Below are positions 1-7,194 of a DNA stretch of 15,008 nucleotides, piece after piece; position 1 is the stretch's first letter; each line of letters begins with the position of its first letter. The notes beneath the pieces were generated by a model. That model worked only from the letters and a program-made list of their open reading frames with translations, did no database searches and was not told the origin of the DNA. The position numbers and the translations under genes were made by a program. Source of the DNA: Nitrospinota bacterium (GTDB lineage Bacteria > JADFOP01 > DATKYB01); assembly GCA_035528715.1 (NCBI GenBank), contig DATKYB010000027.1:1-15008 (forward strand), given 5' to 3'.

Positions 1-66
1 GAATCACTGAGTTTGGAAGATTATGCAAAACTGACTGATACCATTTTTTCTTTTAAGGATTCTTAG
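1..66 (+). CDS. C-terminal end of a gene that starts before the window
   Basis: From base 1 an open frame runs 21 codons to a TAG at 64-66, giving a tail that ends in IFSFKDS. The codons look ordinary for this AT-rich genome. The piece is too short to assign a family. It would converge with the response regulator gene that ends at 136. I see no clear terminator in the 69 bases between them. Confidence 0.35.
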   Translation, partial: ESLSLEDYAKLTDTIFSFKDS

Positions 67-135
67 TTTTGAGACAGAGGAAAATGGTGCATAAATCAGA
101 ATCATTATATCTATTTTTGCCTACTTTGTGCTGAC

Positions 136-1302
136 TCAAGAGGAGGGTTCCCTGCTTTTTTTGATCTCTTTGAGCAAGTCTTTTGCTTCTTCAAAATCCA
201 AATACTTCTCTAGGATAAACTCAAGCTCTTTCATGGCTTGTAGAGGATTTTTTGCCTCCCAATATGCCCTCGCTAAATTATAATAGAGGTTCTTGTCGTT
301 GGGGTCAACCTTGAGGGCCTTTTTATACTCTTCAACTGCAGCTCGATATTTGCCTTGCTGTCTATAGGCGATACCAAGCTTATTATAGAGGTGAATCTCG
401 TTTGGATTGATATCTAAAGCATCTTTTAAGACCCGCTCAGCCTCTTCTGCCATATCTGCTTTTAGATAGAGCTCTCCTATGGCAGATTTTATCTTGGTAT
501 TGCTTGGATTAAACCTCAGCACCTTTTTAAAATAGCTTTGAGCCTCTTGAGCGATCCCTTTTTCCAGATAGATTTCGCCCAGATTTAAATTTCTATTGGC
601 ATTTTTAGGATTGATCTTAGATGCTGATTTTAAACAGTCAATGGCATCATCCAGCCTTTTCTTCTTTTTGTAGAGATTACCCAGGCTATTGTAGGCTGAA
701 ATAAACTTGGGATTTAAAATCATGGCATTGAGAAATTTTTCCTCAGCTTCTCCTTCCTTGCCTTGAACCTCGCAGACTTCTCCAATCGCTTGGTAGGTTT
801 TGGCTCTGTTAGGTTCAATCTCTAAGGCCTTTTCAAACTCCTTTATTGCCTCATCATACTTCCCTTCATTTTTATATTTCCTTCCCTTATATATATGATA
901 CTCTACTTTAGAGGGATCATCCTTACCGTTGAATATCAACTCAATCTTTGTCTGAAAGGTTCCAACCTTAAAGGGTTTCACAAGACAATCATCAACCCCG
1001 CGTTCCGCAGCTTCAGCTATTGTATCTAGGTTTGAATTTGTGGTTATTATGAGAAACGAAACATCTGTAAGGTTTTTGTCTTCTCTTATCCGCTCCAAGA
1101 GTTCCAGACCTGATAAAGATGACAAATTCCAATCTGCAATAACGAGGTCGATCTTCTCTTTCTTTAATACCTCCAAAGCCTCTCTGCTGGTTTCTAATAA
1201 ATGGATGTTGACATAACCAGATTGCTTCAACATGTTTCTGATAGTTCTTCTCATGGCCTGAGAAGGCTCTGCAACTAATATTTTTTTGTTATAATTTGGC
1301 AT
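136..1302 (-). CDS. Response regulator: receiver domain plus TPR repeats
   Basis: A 388-residue protein with a CheY-like receiver at about 1-125 and tetratricopeptide repeats from about 135 to 380. In the receiver, Asp57 (IADWNL) is the likely phosphoacceptor, Thr87/Thr88 the switch Thr position and Lys109-Pro110 the conserved Lys-Pro. The N-terminal acidic pair is not intact: where most receivers have Asp-Asp after the first strand, this one reads Ala-Glu-Pro (11-13), which may weaken Mg2+ binding. The TPR part holds about seven 34-residue units with the usual A/G-Y and P-N/D positions and should act as a protein-binding scaffold. There is no DNA-binding output domain, so control through protein contacts is inferred. 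The ATG at 1302 starts right before the first receiver strand; no good Shine-Dalgarno precedes it. No histidine kinase is nearby. It follows lepB on the same strand after a 162-base gap, so it may be its own unit. Confidence 0.9.
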   Translation of the reverse strand: MPNYNKKILVAEPSQAMRRTIRNMLKQSGYVNIHLLETSREALEVLKKEKIDLVIADWNLSSLSGLELLERIREDKNLTDVSFLIITTNSNLDTIAEAAERGVDDCLVKPFKVGTFQTKIELIFNGKDDPSKVEYHIYKGRKYKNEGKYDEAIKEFEKALEIEPNRAKTYQAIGEVCEVQGKEGEAEEKFLNAMILNPKFISAYNSLGNLYKKKKRLDDAIDCLKSASKINPKNANRNLNLGEIYLEKGIAQEAQSYFKKVLRFNPSNTKIKSAIGELYLKADMAEEAERVLKDALDINPNEIHLYNKLGIAYRQQGKYRAAVEEYKKALKVDPNDKNLYYNLARAYWEAKNPLQAMKELEFILEKYLDFEEAKDLLKEIKKSREPSS

Positions 1303-1464
1303 TATACTAATTGCTTGTTTTAATTGAACTTATCCCAAATGTATCGCTAAATTATTCAATATAAGGATTATCAAATACCTTATCGGCAGGTTTTTAGATT
1401 TGGTTAACCTATTTTCTTATTTAGAAGGGGTTGGGATTTTTGCGAAAATTTTATGAGAGATGCC

Positions 1465-2019
1465 CTATTTGAGCAGTTTTCCAATCCTTTTCCATCTTAC
1501 ACCGTAATTTTTCTTATCCCATGACCAATATATTCTCCAGGCTTTACCTTTGATCTTATTTTTATCCAAAAATCCCCAGGCGCGGCTGTCGAGGCTATTG
1601 TCTCTGTTGTCGCCCATGACAAATAAATGACCATCTGGTAAATGATAAGGACCATAATTTTTCTTTGATAGAAGATCTTCCTCATAAATGGCATAAGGCT
1701 CATGAAGCGGTTTATTATTAATAAATACCTGATTGTTCTTTACTTCTACCTCTTCATTTGGAAGACCTATCAATCTCTTTATGAAATCTCTCTTCTCATC
1801 CCCTGGAAATTTAAAGACGATGATATCGCCTCTTTGGGGGTCTTTAAAGCGGTATATAAATTTGCTTACCAATATATGGTCACCTATCTGGAGGGTAGGG
1901 AGCATTGATCCAGAAGGTATCTTAAATGCCTGAATAACGAATGTTCTAATGATTAATGCAAGGATTAATGCAATAATAATCGATTCAATAAGTTCTCTAA
2001 CCCACGTCTTTTTTTTCAT
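1465..2019 (-). CDS. lepB: Signal peptidase I
   Basis: A 184-residue type I leader peptidase (S26 family) that removes signal peptides from exported proteins at the outer face of the inner membrane. One N-terminal membrane anchor spans about residues 12-30. The catalytic Ser is Ser38 in SGSMLPT and the general base is Lys81 in RDFIKRLIG. The conserved GDNRDNS box lies at 136-142 and is followed by SR (145-146). The length suits the compact single-anchor form. The ATG lies 4 bases after the lepA stop, and its Shine-Dalgarno (GGAGGT, minus strand of 2031-2036) is inside the last codons of lepA, so the two are surely co-transcribed and probably translationally coupled. The lepA-lepB order is common in bacteria. 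Confidence 0.97.
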   Translation of the reverse strand: MKKKTWVRELIESIIIALILALIIRTFVIQAFKIPSGSMLPTLQIGDHILVSKFIYRFKDPQRGDIIVFKFPGDEKRDFIKRLIGLPNEEVEVKNNQVFINNKPLHEPYAIYEEDLLSKKNYGPYHLPDGHLFVMGDNRDNSLDSRAWGFLDKNKIKGKAWRIYWSWDKKNYGVRWKRIGKLLK

Positions 2020-2023
2020 TATC

Positions 2024-3802
2024 TTATCTGACCTCCAATATCGTCATAAAAGCCTCCTGAGGTATTTCTACCTTCCCCAATTGTCTCATCCTTTTTTTCC
2101 CTTCTTTCTGTTTTTCCAATAGCTTTCGCTTTCTTGTTATATCTCCTCCATAACACTTGGCAGTGACATCTTTTCTCAAAGGCCTTATCGTATCTCTTGC
2201 AATGATTTTATTGCCTATTGCTGCCTGCAGAATAACCTCAAACATCTGGCGGGGAATGATATCCTTTATTTTTAAAACCAATTCCTTCCCAACTGAATAT
2301 GCCTTATCTTTATGAATAACTGTTGAAAGTGAGTCTACGGGAAGACCGTTAATCAGCATATCAAGTTTGACCAAATCTGATTCCTTATATCCTATCAATT
2401 CATAATCAAAAGAGGCATACCCCCTTGAAACGGACTTCATCCTATCATAAAAATTGGAAATTATCTCGCTTAAAGGAAGCTCATAGATAATTTTTACCTT
2501 TTTGCTATCGAGGTATTCTAATTTTTTCTGAATTCCTCTTTTGTTCTCACAGAGTTTTAAGATACTCCCTAAAAAGTCAGGGGGGGTCAGGATGGTCCCC
2601 AAGATAAAAGGCTCTTCGATTTTCAAAATCTCATGGGGTTTGGGAAAATGAAAAGGATTTTCTAATATAAGAACCTTTCCATCAGGCTTGGTCACCCTAT
2701 GGATAACATTTGGAGAGGTATTAAGAAGGGAGAGTTGAAACTCCCTCTCAAGACGCTCCTTTACAATCTCCATGTGTAAGAGACCCAAAAAACCGCATCT
2801 AAACCCAAAACCCAGTGCGAGCGAAGTCTCTGGTTCATATTGAAAGGAGGAGTCGTTTAGATGGAGCTTTTCTAAGGCAGCCCTCAGCGGTTCATATTGA
2901 TTTCCTTCAATGGGATAGATACCGCTAAAGACCATGGGTTTGATCTCCTTATAACCAGGAAAGGGTCTTTTCGTAGGATTGCCTGCATGAGTGACCGTAT
3001 CCCCTGTCTTTGTATCTTTTATTGTTTTGATTCCTGCAATAATATAGCCCACGTCTCCCGAGGAAAGTCTATCAACAGGGGTTGCATAAGGGGAAAAAAT
3101 CCCTATCTGATTTACCTCGTATGTATGAGCATTTGTCATTAATTTTATTTTTTGTCCCTTTTCTACCTTTCCATCAAAAACCCTCACGAGAATAATCACC
3201 CCTTGAAAAGTATCGAACCATGAATCGAATATGAGTGCCTTCAGTGGTTCTTCTGCATTTCCCTTTGGCAGGGGTATTTTTTCTATGACAGCATCAAGAA
3301 CCTCCTCTGTTCCTATTCCTTTCTTGGCACTGGTCAGTATGGCATCTTCAGGGTCAATTCCAAGAATATTCTTAATCTGCTGCTTTACCCCCTCTGGGTC
3401 TGCTGATGACATATCAATCTTATTGATCACAGGGATAATCTTAAGATTATTCTCAACAGCCAGGCTGAAATTTGCAAGGGTTTGGGCTTCAATGCCTTGA
3501 GATGCATCGATGACCAAAAGGGCACCTTCGCAGGCAGCCAGGCTTCTGGAAACCTCATACGCAAAATCTACGTGACCAGGGGTATCGATAAGATTCAAGA
3601 CAGACCCTTTATAATTCATCCTCACAGTCTGGGCCTTGATTGTAATTCCCCGCTCCCTCTCAATCTCCATCTGGTCGAGGAACTGGTCTCTTTTGTCCCT
3701 CTCAGTTATCACCCCTGTATATTCCAGGATACGATCTGCCAGGGTAGATTTGCCATGGTCAATATGGGCAATGATTGAAAAATTTCTGATATTTTCTATC
3801 AT
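2024..3802 (-). CDS. lepA: Elongation factor 4 (LepA), ribosomal GTPase
   Basis: A 592-residue translational GTPase of normal LepA length. The GTPase motifs are complete: G1 AHIDHGKS (12-19), the switch I Thr54 in RGITI, G3 DTPGHVDF (73-80, catalytic His77) and G4 NKID (127-130). The C-terminal part carries the LepA-specific domain in place of EF-G domain IV, including the basic [20 protein letters not shown] stretch before VEIPQEAF. LepA binds ribosomes and influences elongation and subunit biogenesis. It is the first gene of the lepA-lepB unit. The promoter at 3921-3948 gives a leader of roughly 110 bases containing a terminator-like hairpin. No strong Shine-Dalgarno precedes the ATG at 3802, but this start fits the family N-terminus ([13 protein letters not shown]). 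Confidence 0.98.
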   Translation of the reverse strand: MIENIRNFSIIAHIDHGKSTLADRILEYTGVITERDKRDQFLDQMEIERERGITIKAQTVRMNYKGSVLNLIDTPGHVDFAYEVSRSLAACEGALLVIDASQGIEAQTLANFSLAVENNLKIIPVINKIDMSSADPEGVKQQIKNILGIDPEDAILTSAKKGIGTEEVLDAVIEKIPLPKGNAEEPLKALIFDSWFDTFQGVIILVRVFDGKVEKGQKIKLMTNAHTYEVNQIGIFSPYATPVDRLSSGDVGYIIAGIKTIKDTKTGDTVTHAGNPTKRPFPGYKEIKPMVFSGIYPIEGNQYEPLRAALEKLHLNDSSFQYEPETSLALGFGFRCGFLGLLHMEIVKERLEREFQLSLLNTSPNVIHRVTKPDGKVLILENPFHFPKPHEILKIEEPFILGTILTPPDFLGSILKLCENKRGIQKKLEYLDSKKVKIIYELPLSEIISNFYDRMKSVSRGYASFDYELIGYKESDLVKLDMLINGLPVDSLSTVIHKDKAYSVGKELVLKIKDIIPRQMFEVILQAAIGNKIIARDTIRPLRKDVTAKCYGGDITRKRKLLEKQKEGKKRMRQLGKVEIPQEAFMTILEVR

Positions 3803-3819
3803 GGTTCAAAATGGCTTCA

Positions 3820-3851
3820 ATAAAAACCCCCTTTTATCTTATGAAAAGGGG
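3820..3851 (-). terminator. Terminator-like hairpin after rqcH and in the lepA leader
   Basis: Read on the minus strand, CCCCTTTT (3851-3844) and AAAAGGGG (3835-3828) form an 8-bp stem around an 8-base loop, followed by GTTTTTATT. This is the form of a rho-independent terminator for rqcH, which ends at 3945. It also lies downstream of the lepA promoter at 3921-3948 and ends only 18 bases before the lepA ATG, so it may work as an attenuator as well. Confidence 0.7.
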
Positions 3852-3920
3852 ATTTAGGTTAAAACTCAATATATAAAATTATCCCAGATACTTCATCTTA
3901 AAACATTATTTAGATTACTT

Positions 3921-3948
3921 ATTATAAGGAGAGAGGTGGAAAAGTCAA
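3921..3948 (-). promoter_or_regulatory. Sigma70-type promoter for lepA-lepB
   Basis: On the minus strand there is a -35 TTGACT (3948-3943, 5 of 6 consensus bases), a 16-base spacer and a perfect -10 TATAAT (3926-3921). The expected transcription start is near 3914. The -35 contains the TGA stop codon of rqcH, so the promoter is packed into the gene junction. Confidence 0.7.
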
Positions 3949-5666
3949 TATATCTCTTTCAATTTGTTCATATCACTTGGTTTAGGTGATACAAGAATCG
4001 TCTTATAGCTGGATAGTGATACGGTTCCTGTTTTCTTCCCCTTCATCTTTTTTACATGCTTTACTAAGGTGTAGGCCACGGGAACCTTGGAGGAGCCCCT
4101 TGCCTTGCTGTGATAGGCAGCAAGCTCAGCCCCTTTTTTTAATATGCTGTGAGGAATTTCTTCCCCTCTTTTCTTGTTTTTGATGATAACATGAGAACCT
4201 GAGGTTCCATGAGCATGGAGCCAAAGGTCATCTTCCTTCCCGATAACCGTAGTAATATAATCATTCCCTTTAGCATTTTTCCCTACAAAGATTGACCATC
4301 CATCTTTCGAACAATACCTTCTGTAGGGAAAAGCTTTTTTTGTCCTCTTCTCCCTTTTCCTCTCTTTTTCCTTTACAATCTTATTTCTCTTTAATTCTTC
4401 ATATATCTTCTCAAGAACTTTCAAGTCCTGAGCATCTGTTACGCTTTTCATTGTTTCTTCAAGGGATTTTATTCTCTCTTTTATAGGATTCAATCTCTCT
4501 TTTAAAATCTTTATTCCTCTCTGTGCCTTTTTATATTTTTTAAAATACTTCTCGGCATTGGCCTGCGGGTTAAGAGAGCTATCAAGGGGGATTTCGATTA
4601 GCTCTTGCTTTTGGGAATAATAATTTTTAAGTGTAATTCTATCCATCCCCTTTTTTATCAAAGAAAGACCAGCAAGGATCAGTGTCCCATAAAACTTGAA
4701 TACTTCCCAATCTTTATATTTTTTTATCTCTCGAACACAGATTTCCCCAATTTTTTTCTCTTTGGTTATTGCTCTTTTTATATTCTTAAGGAGTCCCTCT
4801 TTCAGTTTAAGAAGATTCAATTTCAACATCGAATCCTGGTAGTATTTCTCAGCAGCTTCACTGATGCTATCATATTCAATCTTTTTCCATGTTTTAAACT
4901 GCAAAAGGGGAATCGAAGAGAGAAAAATCTTATCTTGCTTTTTGTTCATAAATATGGCAGGGGAGAATTTCTCTTCTGTAAATAGGTTTAATACCTTCTT
5001 AGAGGCCTTCCATAATTTTTTTTCTAATGAATCGCCTGATTTTGATTTTTTTGCCCTGTATTCTATCTCTTTTGCAATAAGGGGGCTGATGCCTCTGTAA
5101 TGTTTAACAATATCTTTCCAGAGCTCCCCCTCAGGCAGCTGACTTTTGAGCCTTTTTTGAAACTCTGATTCCTCACATAAAAGAGGGTCTTCCTTTTTAA
5201 AGGGAGGGGATTGGTATTTCTCTCCGATTAAAAGCCTATTTTTATCTGAAGGGATAGACCTTATGGAACCCAGGATGGTTCGATTTTTATCAATTAATAT
5301 GATATTGCTCTGTTTTCCAATAATCTCTAAAATGAGCTCATATCTCTTATCCTTTAGCCCAACAGAGATGGAGATTATCCTTTCCAGGCCATCTTGGTCA
5401 ATCGAGATGATAAAGCCCCCCTGTATCAACTTTCTTAAGAGCATGCAAAAACCAGGGGGTGAGAATGGATTTTCTGGGATATCTTTTATAATGTGAACCC
5501 TCGGCCATTCTGGATTAGCGGATATAATAAGATTTTTTGAAACCCCCTTTAATCTTATTTTTAAGATAAGCTCAGTTGGATAGGGTTGATGGATTTTATA
5601 TATCCTTCCCCCTTTTAATGTTTCAGCGAGTTCTTTTGCAATTGCCCTTATAACAAATGAGTCCAT
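3945..5666 (-). CDS. rqcH: RqcH / NFACT-family ribosome quality control protein
   Basis: A 573-residue protein of the NFACT (fibronectin-binding A, YloA, NEMF/Rqc2) family. Bacterial RqcH binds the 50S subunit carrying a stalled peptidyl-tRNA and recruits tRNA-Ala to add C-terminal alanine tails that mark the chain for decay. NFACT-N begins at residue 1 (typical GGRIYKIHQP at 19-28). A charged coiled-coil region covers about 375-430. The NFACT-R (DUF814) domain covers about 445-560, with IFVGKNAKGNDY, DDLWLHAHGTSGSHVII and the ending YKTILVSP. The conserved Asp-Arg pair reported as important in Bacillus subtilis RqcH aligns here with Glu95-Arg96 (GLERII). The ATG at 5666 fits the family start. 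A promoter lies at 5708-5735. No strong Shine-Dalgarno is seen. Confidence 0.93.
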   Translation of the reverse strand: MDSFVIRAIAKELAETLKGGRIYKIHQPYPTELILKIRLKGVSKNLIISANPEWPRVHIIKDIPENPFSPPGFCMLLRKLIQGGFIISIDQDGLERIISISVGLKDKRYELILEIIGKQSNIILIDKNRTILGSIRSIPSDKNRLLIGEKYQSPPFKKEDPLLCEESEFQKRLKSQLPEGELWKDIVKHYRGISPLIAKEIEYRAKKSKSGDSLEKKLWKASKKVLNLFTEEKFSPAIFMNKKQDKIFLSSIPLLQFKTWKKIEYDSISEAAEKYYQDSMLKLNLLKLKEGLLKNIKRAITKEKKIGEICVREIKKYKDWEVFKFYGTLILAGLSLIKKGMDRITLKNYYSQKQELIEIPLDSSLNPQANAEKYFKKYKKAQRGIKILKERLNPIKERIKSLEETMKSVTDAQDLKVLEKIYEELKRNKIVKEKERKREKRTKKAFPYRRYCSKDGWSIFVGKNAKGNDYITTVIGKEDDLWLHAHGTSGSHVIIKNKKRGEEIPHSILKKGAELAAYHSKARGSSKVPVAYTLVKHVKKMKGKKTGTVSLSSYKTILVSPKPSDMNKLKEIY

Positions 5667-5707
5667 TTTATTATTTGTTAATTCTTTTATTATTTTTATG
5701 AAAAAAT

Positions 5708-5735
5708 ATTATCCTAATTGTTTCAGAGGTGTCAA
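5708..5735 (-). promoter_or_regulatory. Likely promoter of rqcH
   Basis: On the minus strand a consensus -35 TTGACA (5735-5730) is followed after 16 bases by GATAAT (5713-5708), 5 of 6 bases of the -10 consensus. Transcription would start near 5701, leaving a leader of about 35 bases. Confidence 0.55.
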
Positions 5736-5771
5736 ATGATAAACTACATTTCTCCTTTTTTTCTATAATAC

Positions 5772-5800
5772 TATCATAAATCTATCACAATTTTATCACA
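5772..5800. repeat. Three TATCAYA units at exact 11-bp spacing
   Basis: TATCATA starts at 5772, and TATCACA starts at 5783 and at 5794. The units share orientation and sit one helical turn apart, in the intergenic region between the divergent rqcH and HTH-ATPase genes. The arrangement suits a protein binding site, but nothing here identifies the binder. Confidence 0.4.
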
Positions 5801-5903
5801 GAGAAATAGTGAGGGCTTTTGGGTTTCCCCCTATTGAATAAATTTGCCTTATAAACTTCAAAAATAAAAAGGGCATAATAAGAAAAAACTTTTAAGAAAG
5901 GAA

Positions 5904-5946
5904 GTTGACAATAAAATTATTTTTAAGTTGACAATAAGTTGACAAT
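5904..5946. repeat. Left 43-bp direct repeat / putative operator of the HTH-ATPase gene
   Basis: Three same-orientation units of GTTGACAAT start at 5904, 5927 and 5938, with spacings of 23 and 11 bp (two turns and one turn). The 43-bp block matches 6971-7013 at 38 of 43 positions without gaps, and the spacing of units is identical there. The second unit contains the -35 hexamer of the promoter and the third lies in the promoter spacer, so a bound protein would block RNA polymerase. An attachment or recombination site is the alternative reading. Confidence 0.75.
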
Positions 5947-5955
5947 TGATATAAT
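5928..5955 (+). promoter_or_regulatory. Consensus extended -10 promoter giving a leaderless mRNA
   Basis: A perfect -35 TTGACA (5928-5933), a 16-base spacer and an extended -10 TGATATAAT (5947-5955) are present. The expected start falls at 5961-5963, and the first ATG is at 5963, so the mRNA should have no leader. This excludes the upstream in-frame TTG at 5939, which lies inside the promoter. Confidence 0.75.
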
Positions 5956-5962
5956 AAAATTT

Positions 5963-7009
5963 ATGGATACAAGAGAAAAAACCTTTAATTATATAGTAGA
6001 AAAGGGGTCTACAACTAGCAAAGAGATATGTGAATTCTTTGGGATATCTCGACAAGCCCTTAATAAACATATAAAGGAATTAATAAAAAATAATAAAATA
6101 ATAAAGGAAGGAAAAACGAGAGGAGTAGTTTATAGCCCTCTTACTACCAAAAAGAGAGTCCGATTTATAAAAAGTTTTGAGAAAGTATATTTTTTGTCAA
6201 ATCTTGAAGAAGATAAAGTATTTCATGAATTAGCTTCACTTCTAAATCTCAAGGGTGAACTCAGCAATAGTGCTTTGGATATAGCACTCTATGCCTTCAC
6301 AGAAATTTTGAATAATGCTATTGAGCATTCTGGCTCTGAAAAGTGCAATGTTAAAGTTATTCTTGATGAATACATGTTTCGCTTTTTTATTAGGGATTTT
6401 GGAATAGGAATTTTTCATTCAATCTTTAAAAAATTTAACCTGCCTGACGAGAATGCCGCGATAGGAGAACTCATTAAGGGAAAAACAACTACTATGGAGG
6501 AAAAACACACTGGGGAAGGAATATTCTTTACATCAAAATCTGCTGATATGATTTTCTTCAGATCTCATAAAGTAAAACTCATCTTTGATAATCAAAAAAA
6601 AGATGTTTTTATTGAGGAAAAAAAGTTTATTAAAGGAACTGAGGTAGTTTTTAGTATCAGCAGAAGCTCAAAAAGAAGGCTTGACAAAATCTTCACACAT
6701 TTTGCACCAGAAGAGTTTGACTTTAAATTTGAAAGAACGAGGGTTTTGGTAAAACTTTTTCACAAAGATTATATCTCACGATCAGAGGCCAAAAGATTGC
6801 TTTATGGGCTTGATAAATTCACAGAAATAATACTGGATTTTAAAGGCGTTAAATCTATTGGTCAAGGATTTGCGGATGAAATATTCCGAGTCTTTCTAAA
6901 TGCCTATCCTAATATAATCATGAAAGTCGAGAACATTAGCCCTATCATAGAACAGATCATAAACCATGTGGTTGACAAAAAAATTAAGTCTAGGTTGACA
7001 ATAAGTTGA
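5963..7009 (+). CDS. Winged-HTH / GHKL ATPase / STAS-like (DUF4325) regulator
   Basis: A 348-residue protein in three parts. Residues 5-58 form a helix-turn-helix DNA-binding domain (TSKEICEFFGISRQALNKHI) followed by a wing. Residues about 85-235 are a GHKL (histidine-kinase-like) ATPase with N-box TEILNNAIEHS (113-123), G1 RDFGIGI (144-150) and G2 GEGIFFTS (184-191). Residues about 257-335 match the STAS-like DUF4325 family (SRSEAKRLL, ILDFKGVKSIGQGFADEIF). No dimerisation/phosphotransfer His domain or receiver is present, so this is not an ordinary sensor kinase; the parts recall the RsbW/SpoIIAB kinase and SpoIIAA switch protein fused to a DNA-binding domain. The STAS region lacks a clear Ser at the usual phosphorylation site. 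The last codons and stop lie inside the right 43-bp repeat. Autoregulation is inferred from the operators; the signal sensed is unknown. A longer frame opens at TTG 5939 but would precede the transcription start. Confidence 0.85.
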   Translation: MDTREKTFNYIVEKGSTTSKEICEFFGISRQALNKHIKELIKNNKIIKEGKTRGVVYSPLTTKKRVRFIKSFEKVYFLSNLEEDKVFHELASLLNLKGELSNSALDIALYAFTEILNNAIEHSGSEKCNVKVILDEYMFRFFIRDFGIGIFHSIFKKFNLPDENAAIGELIKGKTTTMEEKHTGEGIFFTSKSADMIFFRSHKVKLIFDNQKKDVFIEEKKFIKGTEVVFSISRSSKRRLDKIFTHFAPEEFDFKFERTRVLVKLFHKDYISRSEAKRLLYGLDKFTEIILDFKGVKSIGQGFADEIFRVFLNAYPNIIMKVENISPIIEQIINHVVDKKIKSRLTIS

Positions 7010-7013
7010 CAAT
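6971..7013. repeat. Right 43-bp direct repeat, overlapping the gene's 3' end
   Basis: GTTGACAA units start at 6971, 6994 and 7005, again 23 and 11 bp apart, and the block matches 5904-5946 at 38 of 43 positions. It encodes the C-terminal residues VDKKIKSRLTIS and the TGA. The extended -10 found at the left copy is not preserved (only TATAGC at 7016-7021), and no plus-strand gene follows, so this copy is not needed as a promoter. Confidence 0.75.
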
Positions 7014-7149
7014 AGTATAGCTTTCCACAAAAACATAGTGATATGGTTTGATACTAATACTAATATCAATATCTAATATATCAAAAACAATAGTGTTTAA
7101 ATTGAAGTAAATGGTCAGATAGTTTGGTAGAAATGGAAGGGGGCTTTAA

Positions 7150-7173
7150 TTTATCAAATCAAATGGCAAAAAT
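7150..7173. repeat. 24-bp direct repeat, copy beside the 3' end of the membrane protein gene
   Basis: The 24 bases here match 8008-8031 at 22 of 24 positions, in the same orientation: TTTATCAAATCA, two differing bases, then TGGCAAAAAT. Together the two copies bracket the gene at 7195-7932. Confidence 0.55.
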
Positions 7174-7194
7174 TATTTAAAACCATTAGGAAGC

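Noticed and set aside
1299-1304. TATAAT overlapping the ATG of the response regulator gene
   Set aside because: A promoter there would start transcription inside the receiver domain, and no -35 is found at the proper distance.
5904-5946. Left repeat as the relic of a second copy of the gene's 3' end
   Set aside because: Read in frame it gives VDNKIIFKLTIS and a stop, like the true C-terminus, but similarity ends abruptly upstream of GTTGAC, so only the repeat and not more of the gene is duplicated.
5939-5962. TTG start giving an 8-residue longer HTH-ATPase protein
   Set aside because: The TTG is within the promoter spacer, upstream of the expected transcription start, and is part of the repeated GTTGACAAT unit.
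5904-7013. CRISPR array
   Set aside because: The GTTGACAAT units are only about 9-11 bp, there are three per block and the gaps are too short for spacers; no cas genes are present.
7049-7082. ACTAAT/ATCAAT tandem words after the HTH-ATPase gene
   Set aside because: Short, imperfect AT-rich words that are likely low complexity; no consistent period.
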